64,000 nucleotides of DNA, taken from positions 11,713,001-11,777,000 of the forward strand of contig BSBM01001138.1 in assembly GCA_027924585.1 (NCBI GenBank), in the 5' to 3' direction. The position numbers and the translations under genes were made by a program. The DNA comes from Larix kaempferi (lineage: Eukaryota > Streptophyta > Pinopsida > Pinales > Pinaceae). Positions 10,581-22,332 of the stretch are shown piece after piece; position 1 is the first letter of the stretch; each line of letters begins with the position of its first letter. The notes below the pieces were generated by a model that searched no databases, was not told the DNA's origin, and worked only from the letters and a program-made list of their open reading frames with translations.

Positions 10581-12390
10581 ATGAGGCCGTCGATGTTTCA
10601 AAATAGTCCCTTAATTGATGCACGAACAACAAATGAAATATCCAATAGGTGGATCAATGCTCTGAAAAACTGCCATCTAAAAGAGAAGTCTAAAATGGAT
10701 TTCAAAAGATAGTATAAAACCTCTTCCTGGGATAGAGGTCTCCTCTTAACACAATTCATCCCCTATACTGAATTTTGACAAGTAACGCTATAAGACAACC
10801 CTCTTTATCTTTGAAATGTTTACTGATGTACCATTTTCTTGGTTGGAAAGGTATTAAAGAACTATGTGGGATATGCCCAAAACAGTGCATGTGACCAAAA
10901 TGTCCCTTTAGGTTTATTAAAAGGAAAATACACTGAGAAACTCATTCTATAGTACTGCCCAGAAATTGAAATTGAGGTTTACTGTTGCTCTTCATTGCTC
11001 CAAACAACCCAAAAGATAAACATTAATGGTTGTTTCAACCGCATGTATTTCCTAGACTACAAAAGGTTTATTTTTTAGGGTGATCTTCATATTTGTTCAT
11101 TTTTTCTTGGGGTATGTCAAAAAAAACTTATTAGAAAATGGCTACAGGAACTCAAACCTTTAGCCGATATAGAGACTCAGAAAGTGAGCTTTTCTCTAAA
11201 CCACTTCTCAAAATCAAACCACTAAGAAGACGCCCCAATACATTTAGAAATATTCATTTATGAACAGAATTAACATGATTCAACTCGAATCTACTATACA
11301 GATTTAGGTCATCCCTAGACTTTGGTTTAGAATAGATTGGCCCTAAGATCCAAGTGCAACCAGTTGGCTCCATTTATTCTATTACAAAAAATCAGGCCCA
11401 AGCATCAATTGTGTCATGTCCACTCATTCAAATGTGTACCTATATATTTAGGTATTTTCTCTATACCATTGTTACAAGATCAATTCCAACCGGTTGTTTA
11501 ATAATTGATGCTACACCCGGGCTATTGTAATATTTCCTCTTTCTAGATCATTGACAATTTTTTCCAAAAATCAAATTGGAGTTTGGCTTGTTCATCAAAT
11601 TTGGGTGCATGTGTATAATGAATTCACACATTGATGATGTGATATGCTATAGGATCCATTTGATAGGATTGATCGTGTTTTTTTTTCATTCCTACAACCT
11701 CCTTTTACTACTAGAGAGTTCCCAAGACTGTGTTCCTAGTGTTATGATTATGGGTTTAACTACTGTCATATCTTTTCTGGGTGAATGATTCAGCACATAA
11801 TACCTGTAGCTAACACACACCCAAAATTGTCTCCTCAAACTTTCCTCCCTACAATTTTTTCACCGAAATTGAATTCTACACATTCATGTTGTTAGAATTG
11901 TTGAGGAGAAAAAAACAGGTTGGCATCAATCCTCGAGACCATTCAATATGTTGTTAAGGTAGGTCGGTCTAGACCAAAACCAGGGGGAAAAAGTGTTATA
12001 AGGCACAAAGAAAGGGAAAAAAACTCCCTCCCTCACAAACCCTAAACAAAGATCATATGAGAACCTCCCTTGTCCACCACCCTATTTCCCTCACACCTCT
12101 CATTGGGAATTTAAAAGCATTTGGAGATTGTGGAGCTGTAGTGCAGAGAATTGGATTGAGAGTGAGCTTAGAGATGATTTGGTATTGTTTGTGGCCTACT
12201 TTCTGTGGATTTGGCAGTTACATAAGTGATCTACTTATCATCCACAAATTTGGATGGATTTGAGACAGGATTGTTCTAGCCATTTGTAGGTATGTCTTCA
12301 ATCCTCATTACTTTTCTCATAAAATTGCAATTTTTTTGCTTTAGAAAATAAGTAAAGTTAGGCTTTCATTTGCATATTTTTTTGTTTTAG
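10581..12390. other. Spacer without recognisable genes
   Basis: No family recognised on either strand. Short ORFs around 11576 and 12057 lack coding character. Confidence 0.5.
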
Positions 12391-12760
12391 ACATTACCAT
12401 GGTCCCCAAGAAGGAAAAATATAAGGAATGGAACCATTGTGATGTGGTTGTTGGAAAAAAATTAAAAATAAATAATAATAAAATTGCAAATGTTACAAGA
12501 ACATAAAAGGAGAGGGTTTCATAGATTGAAAGAACAATTTGCTGGTGTTCAAGGGAAATTTAGAATATGCATTGCAGTTGAGGCCCATGTTAGACAAGAA
12601 ATGCTAGTCTATTGAAAAATATAAAACACAAATACATGGATGATGAGATAGATTCAACTTTTGAATACACGTTTGGATGGTTTTATGATGCAACAATCCA
12701 TTTCAATGTTTTTCAATCATCATATTACCAACCTATGTTCGATTTAAATATTTTGAAAAA
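12391..12760 (+). pseudogene. hAT-type transposase N-terminal remnant (BED-finger region)
   Basis: After an AG splice-like end at 12390 the frame reads MVPKKEKYKEWNHCDVVVGK, then in a shifted frame HRLKEQFAGVQGKFRICIAV and EAHVRQEMLVY, then TFGWFYDATIHFN and YYQPMFDL. This order matches plant hAT transposases: BED zinc finger with its R(L)K.H(L)AG..G helix, the VR.EML segment, then the WFY.A.IPFN..N..YYQPM region. The Cys pair of the finger is lost and at least one frameshift and several stops are present. The catalytic domain and the hAT dimerisation domain are not found. Dead fragment. Confidence 0.7.
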
Positions 12761-14180
12761 GAGATTATAAGTTTTCAAGTCCATTGTTAAGGTTTTTGGA
12801 TGATGGATGGGGATAAATTGTCCATGGGTTTTATTTGTGAGGCCATGGATCGGGCCAAAGAGTAAACAAGAGTAGCATACAAGGATAAAATAACAAAGTA
12901 TGGACCTATCTAGAATATCACTAATAATAGTTGGAACAATCAACTATAATGGCATATACATACAATTGGATATTTCCTAAACCCAACATACCATTACAAA
13001 GCCATATTGAACCCTAGAGAAGAAGATCTTGTGCAAGTCAAAAATGGATTGTACACTTACCTAGAGCACATTGTCTATGATAAAAAATTCTAAGATATCA
13101 TACAAACATGGAGCCTTCCATAGGGGAATAGTCATTATATGAGTCTTTCCAAAAATTGGCGTACTCCTATTTCCCAAAACATTTACTCTGGATCAAATCC
13201 TCTCCGTTAAACATGCCATTCCAATGCTAGTTCATTTATGTAACTGCTACACTCTGCATAGATCTTTTGGTTGGACCCTTGGAAGATATTTGGACTTATT
13301 CTTTCCCACAGTCGATTTCATGCTAGCAACTACTAGAGCATCTTGGCTCCTAAACTTGTATAATAGTGCTAATTTCCTCAAACTTTCCCTACCTTTTTCT
13401 CTTGTAACACTTTCATTCATTCCATCAAGTGCAATTTCCTCCCCTCCCTTACATCTTTCGGTAATAAATTTTCTATCTTTTCTTAGTCTTCCCAAATCTT
13501 CCTTAGGCACTAACATTATAAAGCATAGGTAAATACTAAATAGGTACTTCTTGCATAAGGATACAATTTGTCTTTGATTGTTAACTATCTATATGTGAAT
13601 GTTTCTAGACATCAATGAATATTCTAAAATGTTTCTTTCCTAACTCCTGCTTTATTTTCTTACTCTAGTATTGGAGATCCTAATTATTGTAGAAAATCTC
13701 AACCCAACAACACAGTAATTACTATATTCTAATTCATTTTCTAAGATATAGTATTAAAATGCATATTCAATTTTTTTTGAAATGCTGCATATATTACTTC
13801 AAAGGTCAAATCAGTACATTAGGAAATAGAAAATTTAGATCACACAAACAATAGGGGGACAGTAAAATCCTGCCTCATAAAATAAAGAAAAGGCAAGCAT
13901 ATGTCCACACACCAAGAGAAAGATACTCAACATCATGGTGAGAGACATTTAGTTTGACTCTCACAAGAAGCTCCAATTCCTACTTAAAGATCCTCAATTT
14001 TCCAAGGCCAAAAGAAGAAGAGGTGCTCAATTTTATGAGTACATCGATGCTTCACACATAAAAACAATATCAATTAGCTATGCAGAATGCCACAATTATT
14101 TGTAGTTGTCCCACACCATCCAAGTATCGCCCAAAGGGAAGGCCTTTCCATGAAAGTGGGGAAATAAAAAAGAAGTGATA
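12761..14180. other. Spacer without recognisable genes
   Basis: Open frames on both strands at 13224-13532 overlap each other and resemble nothing known to me. No splice or start context supports them. Confidence 0.45.
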
Positions 14181-14184
14181 TATA

Positions 14185-14335
14185 TTTCTAATAATACAGT
14201 TATAAATACAGTTGAAGGAGATTGCACTGTTATAAATATAGTTATAAATATTTGCAGTCTAATAATACAATTATAAATATTTGCACTTGTATAATACAGT
14301 TGTTATAAAGGAGATTGCTATAAATATATTTAGTA
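14185..14335. repeat. Short AT-rich tandem repeats
   Basis: Repeated ATAATACAGTTATAAATA and TTATAAATATTTGCA words, plus two copies of GGAGATTGC. Degenerate. Confidence 0.65.
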
Positions 14336-14368
14336 CATTCTTTTGTATAACATTAGTTTTTGAAATAG

Positions 14369-14476
14369 GGTTTTTTGGCTCAAGGTTCTGCTCATATAGG
14401 TCCTTTAACACCAGCTAAGGTGTTGATTGCAATTCATGGGATAGATCCAAAAAGGGATGCAATACATTTGAAGAAG
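14369..14476 (+). pseudogene. Isolated symplekin exon
   Basis: A 108-bp, 36-codon open block has an AG before it (14367-14368) and GTATGC after it (14477). It reads FLAQGSAHIGPLTPAKVLIA and IHGIDPKRDAIHLKK. This matches the C-terminal part of plant symplekin (scaffold of mRNA cleavage/polyadenylation), usually ..LTPAEVL.AIH.I.PE.DGIPLKK. No neighbouring symplekin exon is recognised within the window. It is either one exon of a gene with very long introns or a captured fragment; the fragments at 18.2-22.1 kb favour capture. Confidence 0.75.
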
Positions 14477-16425
14477 GTATGCATATTGATGGGTTCACAG
14501 TACTTGGATTTTGAATCGATATCATGTATAGAAATATTAAATTTGTGTCCTTACTCATAGGTTATAGATGCACGTTCTCCCTATAGATGGTTTTGAACAT
14601 CAGTTAGGGTCTCAACCTTCATGGATTTGCTTGAATTGCTATAGTGATGTTTTGGTTACAAATTTTATATCTCTTCTATATTGTCTAGGGTTTACCACTT
14701 CTTATTCAAAACATGTTAGGTTTTGACTTGGGTTTTCTATGTTTCTTGTCCCTGAATATGCTCTAGGAACTCCCTTGTTGTCTTTTACCTGTTAAACTTT
14801 TGAGTCCCATTGACACACTTTAGAAGTTTAGTCACTCATGAACATTAATATAATTTAATTTCAATTCTAGGAGAAATATTTTTATCTAAGCATTACAAAT
14901 GATAATATTTTTTCTATGCGTTAACATAATTGAATAGTTCAGGATGAAAGACATGACAAAACAAGGCTTTGAGTTCCTAATTTTCTCTACATAAAAGAAA
15001 ATGTTAAAAACAGGATTACCTTGCAGCATCGTACAACATCCTTCTACAGAAAGGGATACCTTTCAAATTTGATGTCTTACTAATAACGATTAAATGATGT
15101 GAACCTCTTGTAAGAGCTACATTTAGATGGTTAGGTGAAGACAAAAACTAATCCAATGGTTCGACAGCTAGACCTCCAAAAGAACACTAGAGAAGAAAAT
15201 CCATCACCTAGTAAGCGGAAAGTTATTCAAGTTGTATTGTCAATATGTGTTAGGAAGTAGATTAAGGGGGAACTGAATAAGAAACATGCTTGTGAAAATA
15301 AAATGGCTAGACCTGCTACACTCTAAATTTTTGGATCATCTTATTCCTTGTAATTATTAAGAGAAAATAGCATGAAGATGATTATCAACAGTGCTGGTAT
15401 AATGTCCCATCATAATCAATCTGACCTCATAGAAACTTAAGGTCATTTCCATCCTTGGAAAGGGACTTCATGGAGCTTGCATTCATTATCGGTCCTAGAC
15501 AAATGCTAGAAAAAAATAGGCTCATGGGAAAGCTTTGGACATAAAGTCCTTAAGAGGAAATCATTTGGTTGCATTATGCATTGATTGCTGTTGCTCCACC
15601 CAAGTCAAAAGTTACCACTGCATCCTATTTGCTTCCATAGCCACCATGTCCTATAGTAGCTTCCATAAAAGACATTTCCTCTTGTATGCCTAGTCATACC
15701 TTGAGATGTCGTCAGTGAGTCATGATCACATGGTACTATGCTCAATGTTCACATTGTAAATGTACATTGATTCAATAGGAAATCAAAGAGATTATGGGGT
15801 TCCATTGCCATGTTTTCAGTTTGATATTGTGTTTGCATGCAACATTTAACAACTGTATTATAACAATCTCCTTTTGAAAAAAGTCCATTGTCTCTGTCCA
15901 AAGTCCAAACAAGAAGTCAATTCAAATACTTTTCCACCCCTTGGGATGGCCAGGGCCTAACATCCTCCAAGAACGTAGAGGCCTAACTAAATTCTTTTGT
16001 TGCATCCCCTTCAACAAATTCAGAGATTATGTTCCTCAAATTTTGGGTTCTGGGACACTATCAAAAGGGTTGTGTTAATAAAATGCCATGTACAGGGGAT
16101 TGGGAGGCTTCAAACGAGATTTACCTAACTTGGGTTCAATGGCTAATTCATGGTGCAAATAATCAAGTAAGGAAACCTTTTAAAGCCCTGTGGAAACATC
16201 CCATAATCTGCGAAAACATTTTTTGCTGGCATAATAAATTTCTATTAACATAAATATAGGGTTACAAAGTACTAATATGATTTCCCTCCACATCAAAACT
16301 GGGAACCAAATTCCAATAATATTAAATTCATAGTAAAGGTATTACAAAAATTGAAACTCAGAACAATCCTTTTTATTATACAAAATAACTGAAAATTCTA
16401 GTGAGGAGAAAATGAACCCTATTTT
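14477..16425. other. Spacer without recognisable genes
   Basis: Nothing recognised on either strand. The next symplekin exon was looked for and not found. Confidence 0.5.
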
Positions 16426-16429
16426 CATT

Positions 16430-17290
16430 GCTTTGGATTATCTTTCTCTTTTTCACTAGAGTTTTCATCCTCATCCAAAGTAATGGTCAAAGCAGCTCCC
16501 ATTTGTGGCATTTCTTTGAAGAAATCTTCCCATCTTTTTTATCTTGTTGTAATGGTCTAGGTCCATTCTTTCAACCAAGATCCTTAACAGGTCCATGCTC
16601 AACTGGAGATAAGCCTCTACAGTCGCAATGTGCCTTATCCAGTTAAAATGGTGGTCCTTTTCAGTCTGCATCTGCTTTCACATGCTTTGGAAACATTAGT
16701 TGGGATTGAGCTTGCGCCGACAAGAGATGCTTGACATTTTTTCTTAAAGATTTGTGCTCCTTTGTGCACTCATCCTTTTCCTTTAGGCATCCAATCTAAG
16801 CCTTTTGAAAGGGAAATTCCTTACTTCCTACATAAAATTGCATATCACAGAACACTCCTATCTCATTATCTCCCTCAATTCATTTTTTAATTTTCTATAT
16901 CCTCATCTGCTTTGGCCATTCTCTTACCTAGACCTGCTATCTTCTTATGAATTTCCATGTATTCAATTTCAATGAGGTAAACGTCTCAGTGGCCTTGAGA
17001 ATCTTTTGTGTCTTTCCATTCTAATGTTTCACATCTCTTTATTCCAGATTGCTCCCTTAATCTCTGTTTAAGAGTCCCATATTTCTTTCCCCTTTGTTGA
17101 AACTTCCAATGGATTTCCATCGAACCCATTCTTCCATGACCCTTTCAAGGCTAAGCAGGGATGCTTTGGCATATAAATCCCAGTGACAGCCTTCATGGGA
17201 AGCCTCTTTTTCTGGACTCCTCCCGCTGCTAATCCATTGTTGTGGAATTGAGAGTGATAGACAAAAACCGCACTAGGATAACCCTGCAAA
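16430..17290 (-). pseudogene. Unassigned decayed coding-like region
   Basis: Minus-strand open blocks run from 17289 (QGYPSAVFVYHSQFHNNGLA, then KHPCLALKGSWKNGF) down to 16471, with a charged, helix-like stretch EIEYMEIHKKIAGLGKRMAK between. Stops and frame changes separate the blocks. Composition suggests a coiled-coil protein or a retroelement gag, but I do not recognise the family. Confidence 0.3.
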
Positions 17291-18196
17291 TTTAGATGGG
17301 AAAGATGATAAATGTCTCTATTGAAAGTTGGATGTACCTACAAGCCAAAAGAATGCAGTAAATGCGGGTTGGTGGTGTCCCATCGATCCTTTAATGATTG
17401 TCGCTAACATGGAAATAGATAGATGTTGAAGATTGCCAACACCTTATAACAAAAAAAACTCCAAGTGTCCGTCATCCTAACGTTGTTTTGGATTTCCTTT
17501 TCAATTATTTTTTTCAATTTTTCCTTCCACCCTAAACTCCTCACTTATTTGTGGAGTCTCTTCAATCATAAGTTATAAATCCTTATGCTTTAGATTTAGA
17601 GCCTGTTTGGCTCACCAATCTGCCATTCATTAGCCAATTGTCAAACATAAATAGTCAACGTCATTTTTCCTGAACTAACTTCCTTTACCCACGTGTGTTG
17701 GGTTTCTAACTTTCAATCTGAAACTAATATTGAGATTTGCATCATATTGATATATACCTTGTAATTCCCTTCTATCTATATCTCTTTTAGGCCTATCTAA
17801 TGCCAAATGTTAATTTTCTTATTAAAGCTTTCATTTCTTCCTGATTGCTCATATTTGATCCTATATTATTCAAATACATGACATTATTACAAACCCTTTC
17901 CATCTCTCTGTACTCCCCAAACTTCCTTCCCTTCCTGGGTTTCCTTTTGCAGCTCCATCCAAGTTGAGTTTAAATCTTCCATACCTGAGTGGTTTCCATG
18001 ATCTTCCTTGATACTTGTTGATTGTCCTTTATTGGTAGATGGATATTGATTTCTACCCCATTTTTCCAGGATTTATTTCTCCTCTTGGAGAATAATATCT
18101 TCCTCTTTAGATTGGAACTTGATTCATGCAGATTCTTGAATAGAGCTTTGTCTTTCTCAATATATGAAGAGGATCAATTTTTTTCTTCTGAAATAG
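17291..18196. other. Spacer, no gene assigned
   Basis: A possible zinc-knuckle remnant (CSKCG..SH..FNDC on + near 17345-17395) is too short to assign. Confidence 0.4.
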
Positions 18197-18946
18197 CTCG
18201 GAGTTTTTGAAAAGTCATAAATTGTGTTTTGATGATGGCCTTATTTTTCAATTAATACATGAACATCTTGCTAGAGTTTTTAGAGTCGCATTTGATACAA
18301 TTGTGAAATATTCGACAGCTCTGGCAATTCATGAACTTTTGAAACTCGTTGTTTGTCAAGCATATTTACATTAGTAATCTGAGTAGATCCTCCATCGGAA
18401 AAAAAGGACTATAATATCTTTAGAACATAAAATTCAGTGAAAGGGACCAGGAAATGCTACACATGTCAAGCAAAGTAAAAGGATTTGGAGAAGGTTTTTT
18501 TATTATATTAGGGATATCCTTGCTCCATCTTTAACTTCAAAGTTATGTCTCCAATATGTAGGTAGTTCCACATCCGTTGTTTCAATATATCGACTGTCCA
18601 TGTCATTTAGAGGATGGATACATTCTTGGATTGGGAGATTGACTTCACAGGCAAAAGGGACCAGGGAAAACATTTTCAATGCCTCTAGAGGTATAGTAAG
18701 ACATGATATGGAAACACCTCTTTATTTGCTTCCATACTTGGTTCTCAAGGTTATTTGCTATGGTACCCACGAGGCACGACAGAGTGTGACAGAGGAAATT
18801 CTCTCTGCTCTTGCAGACATAAACCTTGGAATTATGTACTACCTAGCAACAGTGACCATGGAGGAGTGGGACAAAGTGAACTCCGCATTCAAGCAGTCGT
18901 CACCTTATTGGACAACCTTAGTCAATGGGTTGATGGTCTAAAATAG
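18197..18946 (+). pseudogene. ATR kinase gene fragment (HEAT/UME region)
   Basis: Exon A (18197-18373) reads SEFLKSHKLCFDDGL, LIHEHLARVFRVAFDTIVK and TALAIHELLKLVVCQA. Intron GT at 18374. Exon B (about 18438-18946) reads ERDQEMLHMSSK, then after a shift WRRFFYYIRDILAPSLTSKL, YRLSMSFRGWIHSWI, GIVRHDMETPLYLLPYLVLK and EARQSVTEEILSAL. After a second shift it reads GGVGQSELRIQAVVTLLDNL and SQWVDGLK, then a stop. Order and content match plant ATR, the DNA-damage checkpoint PI3K-like kinase, in its central HEAT/UME segment. The kinase domain and N-terminus are absent. Frameshifts and stops make it a pseudogene. FGAM synthase exons begin only 241 bp later on the same strand. Confidence 0.85.
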
Positions 18947-19187
18947 GGAGTATTCATTTTTCATTCAATCCATGTGTTCAAAGAGTTTCTTAACAACTAA
19001 GGTAGGGGGTGAAGTTGCTTGCGAGCTCATGTTTCAATTTTGTTTTCCAATTTTGAAAAAGAATCCCAATATTTTAAAAGAACGTCTCTTGACTAGTTAT
19101 TTTGACTTCCTTTGGTATTGTTTTTTTCCATTGGAAATTATGCTTGAACTTAAAGCATATTATTAAGAATTCATGGCCATTTGGCAG

Positions 19188-20980
19188 GTTGATCGTTGTG
19201 TCATAGGTCTTGTTGCACATCAACAGATAGTTGGTCCTCTGCAGCTTCCACTTGCAAATGTTGTTGTTATTGCTCAGGTTGGTTTGTATATTCTAGAGGG
19301 CATCACATCTATGAATGTGATTGATTTGGAGATTCCATTTTCTTGTTTGGTTAACAGTTTTACTTCCATAGTGTTGTTGTAATAGTGTGTATATGAAATA
19401 TCTGTACTAACTATATATTTTCTTTCTATCTTTCTTTACGGCATTAATCTTCTTATGGTTTGAGAAGATTTTATATTGTCTTTAAACTAGAGCATACTTT
19501 ATTTTAATGCTAATATATGAAAACAATGTCTCATTCATGCAGACATATACTAGGTTAAGTGGTGGTGCATGTGCAATTGGAGAGAAACCAGTAAAGGTAG
19601 TAGATGTTCATGACTTTTGGATATGAGCAAAATCTCTCTGAGATGTCTTTTGAATGTACTTAAACAATTCATGGTTTTTAACAATACGAAAACAATCTCA
19701 AAAGTTTTAAATTTCTAGGGTGTGCTGAATCCAAAGGAAATGGCTAGGCTAACAGTGGGTGAGGCTCTAACAAATCTTGTTTGGGCTAAGGTGAGTATAT
19801 CATGTCAAAAAATTTCTTTCTCAAGACGAGATTTCCAATTTTCCTTTGGTCATTCCTACAATATTAGGTGAAAAGGGCCATTATCAAACATAATGAAGGT
19901 ATAAAGCATATGTTTTCCTTAATAATGATATTTGGTTTTATAAAGAAGCACATCATACATGATTTATAGGTTACTTCACTAAATGATCTCAAAGCTAGTG
20001 GAAATTGGATGTATGCTGCAAAGCTAGATGGAGAAGGTGCATCCATGTATGATGCAACTAATGCTCTTCGGGATGGAATGATAGAACTTGGGATAGCAAT
20101 AGATGGCGGAAAAGATAGTCTTTCAATGGCTGCACAAGCTGGAGGAGAGACTGTCAAAGCTCCTGGAAATCTAGTAATCAGTGCTTATGTGACATGTCTG
20201 GATATTTCAAAGACTGTTACACCAGACTTGAAGGTGACATTTCAAAATGGATTTGGACAAGCAACTCTAAGATTGTTGAGTCTTCATAATTGTCATACTG
20301 ACATAATCCACCATTATGTATCTAAGAGATGATGGACTTCTACTCCATATTGATTTGGCTAAAGTAAAGCGTCGTTTAGGTGGTTCTTCCCTTGCTCATG
20401 TTTTTGACCAGGTAAATGCTAAAATAATTCTTGTTGGATTGGTGTCTTTTTATTAAAAAAGGTCAATACATTAAGCAGAGAGAAATATATTATGAATGGT
20501 TGGATGGACCATTTTGATTTCTTTCTTGGAATCATGTTTCATGATTAAAGCATTCTTTATATTTACAATTTGGTCTTGCAGATTGGTGATGTTTTCCCAT
20601 ACTTTGATGATGCTTCATATCTCAAGAGAGCCTTCAATGCAGTTCAGGTGAGGGCCTAACCAAATGGTAATTGACAACCAATTAATAATTAATAACTGGG
20701 TAAATAATATGCTTATGTTATCCATACTTTGTGTTTATTACCTGAATAAATTCAATGACGCAAGAATGGTACTTAACTAACGCTTGTTGGATCATGTCTC
20801 TAAGAACTGCTTGGAGAAAACCTTGTTTCGGCTGGTCATGACATTAGTGATGGTGGTATAGTTGTATCCCTGTTGGAGATGGATTTTGCAGGAAACTGTG
20901 TGATAAAAGTTAACCTAAGCTCCAAAAGCACTGGTATATTTGAAGTACTATTTGCATAAGAACTTGTCCTTGTCCTTGAG
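19188..20980 (+). pseudogene. FGAM synthase (phosphoribosylformylglycinamidine synthase) gene fragment, seven exons
   Basis: Seven consecutive exons keep gene order: 19188-19277, 19543-19596, 19719-19790, 19970-20233, 20322-20411, 20582-20647 and 20804-20980. All are multiples of three. Recognisable blocks are VDRCVIGLVAHQQIVGPLQ, GGACAIGEKPVK, GEALTNLVWAK, GNWMYAAKLDGEGASMYDA, GIAIDGGKDSLSMAA and SAGHDISDGG. These match the PurL-type synthetase half of this purine-synthesis enzyme. A TAA (20957-20959) replaces a Glu codon in LFA.EL. The acceptor before exon 5 reads AT, and the one before exon 7 AA, where AG is expected. Exons before and after are missing, including the C-terminal glutaminase domain. 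Non-functional, but introns are retained, so this was copied as DNA and not through mRNA. Confidence 0.9.
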
Positions 20981-21749
20981 GTGAGTGATAATCGATTCCA
21001 ATATTTGAAGTACTGTCAACACCGTGTCCCGATTCCAAGACACCAAAAAGGCAGAAATGAGGGTCCGCAGGGGCTAAAACCGATTTATGAAATGTGTAAT
21101 GTGTCTCATTGTGATAAGGATATGATTCTTTTTCTTACTAGATATTTGATCTATACGACATTGAAGTAGCTGCTCCTGAGTCCATATCTCTACTTGCCAT
21201 TCCTTTCCCAACATTTTTTCAATAAGAAATAAAATAATCAGCTTCGAACTCACGTTTTTGAACAAGAAATAAAATAATCAGTAGGTACATTTTTTGTTAG
21301 TTACTGGCATGAGTTTTTTCAATTTTTATTAGTACTGTGATATTTTCTTAAGAAGCCTGATTTTGTTGTATCTGATATTTCCTTTCTAAATGAGCATGTA
21401 TAATAAAAATAATGGGAGAAGTTGTCATTGATCCTTCGGAGGAGAAAACAACAGGGTGTAGTGCTCTACTATGGCACATTCTGAAGGGTCCATCATAAAA
21501 AATTCATTAGAGAGTAGAACAAGTTGTTCTCCTTTTGTTGGATAGATCTACTTACTCTATTGCTACCAAGAAGTCTCGTGGTATGATTTATTGGAAATTT
21601 GTAACAGTACTGATAGTTACGATCTTATGATTTTTGTTCTTAGCATTATACGTTATGATAGGTTAATTTACTTCCTGCATACTTAATGATATGGACAGAT
21701 TTTCTGAAACTTATGGTAACTGTTAAACTGTACTATTGAATTTGAGTAG
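20981..21749. other. Junction between FGAMS and Pumilio fragments
   Basis: An AG-preceded block IFDLYDIEVAAPES at about 21142-21183 could be another exon but I cannot place it. The following FGAMS exon was not found. Confidence 0.4.
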
Positions 21750-22077
21750 GGTCCAGAAGTGTATTGAGTGTATTTCCCAAGATAAAATACATTTCATTAT
21801 TTCATCCTTTTTTGGCCTATTTGTGGTATTGTCCTCCCATCCATATGGTTGTCGTGTCATTCAGGTGAGTCTAATTGTTATAATATTCCACTAATTGATC
21901 TCCTTTTAATTTGTCATTGGTTATTTGCATGCCAAAATTTGATTTTTCAAATTGTAATGGTGACAGAGAGTGTTGGAGCACTGCAAAGAGGACAAGATAC
22001 ATAGTATTATGATGGATGAGATCTTGCAATCTATCTGCACTCTGGCACAAGATCAATATGGAAAATATGTGATACAG
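21750..22077 (+). pseudogene. Pumilio (PUF RNA-binding) gene fragment, two exons
   Basis: Exon 1 (21750-21864) reads [18 protein letters not shown] and [13 protein letters not shown] intron. Exon 2 (21967-22077) reads [20 protein letters not shown] and [12 protein letters not shown], then GT. These are neighbouring Puf repeats of a plant Pumilio homologue, a post-transcriptional regulator that binds 3' UTRs. The first repeat keeps its C-R-x-x-Q base-contact residues; the second has K where N is usual (GNYVIQ). Both exons are open and correctly phased, but no other Puf repeats are found, and the pieces sit 770 bp after an unrelated gene fragment. Confidence 0.85.
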
Positions 22078-22245
22078 GTTTGCAACTTCTTGTCTAATAG
22101 AATTCAATGATGAATGATCTCTAAATGTGGCTTCCCTCAAGTTTATTTAATTTATTAAGTTCATTCAGTAGGACAGTTTCAAATTAGTGTGTAACTAGTA
22201 AGTCCACATAATGCATGCTATAGAGGCTCAATGGAATTCTATTTA

Positions 22246-22317
22246 AGGGTGCTAGCTCAATGGTAGAGAACCTACCTTATAGGCAAGAGGTTGGTGGTTT
22301 GATTCCTCCATGCCCTA
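22246..22317 (+). tRNA. tRNA-like relic (cloverleaf spacing, anticodon position TAT)
   Basis: Has an A-box (TAGCTCAATGGTAGAG) and a B-box-like GGTTTGATTCC at tRNA spacing. Seven-base ends AGGGTGC and ATGCCCT pair with two wobbles and one mismatch, and arm lengths are canonical. The loop CTTATAG would place TAT at 34-36. The anticodon stem has two mismatches, the T stem one, and C56 is T, so it is probably a pseudo-tRNA or the head of a SINE. No clear SINE body follows. Confidence 0.4.
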
Positions 22318-22332
22318 TTTATATTCTGAAAC

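Noticed and set aside
13224-13532. Overlapping ORFs on both strands
   Set aside because: Mutually antisense, no homology, ordinary for chance in this length of DNA.
22140-22215. Helitron 3' end (CTAGT near 22195) closing the gene-fragment block
   Set aside because: No stable hairpin immediately upstream of CTAG was seen, so the end cannot be supported.
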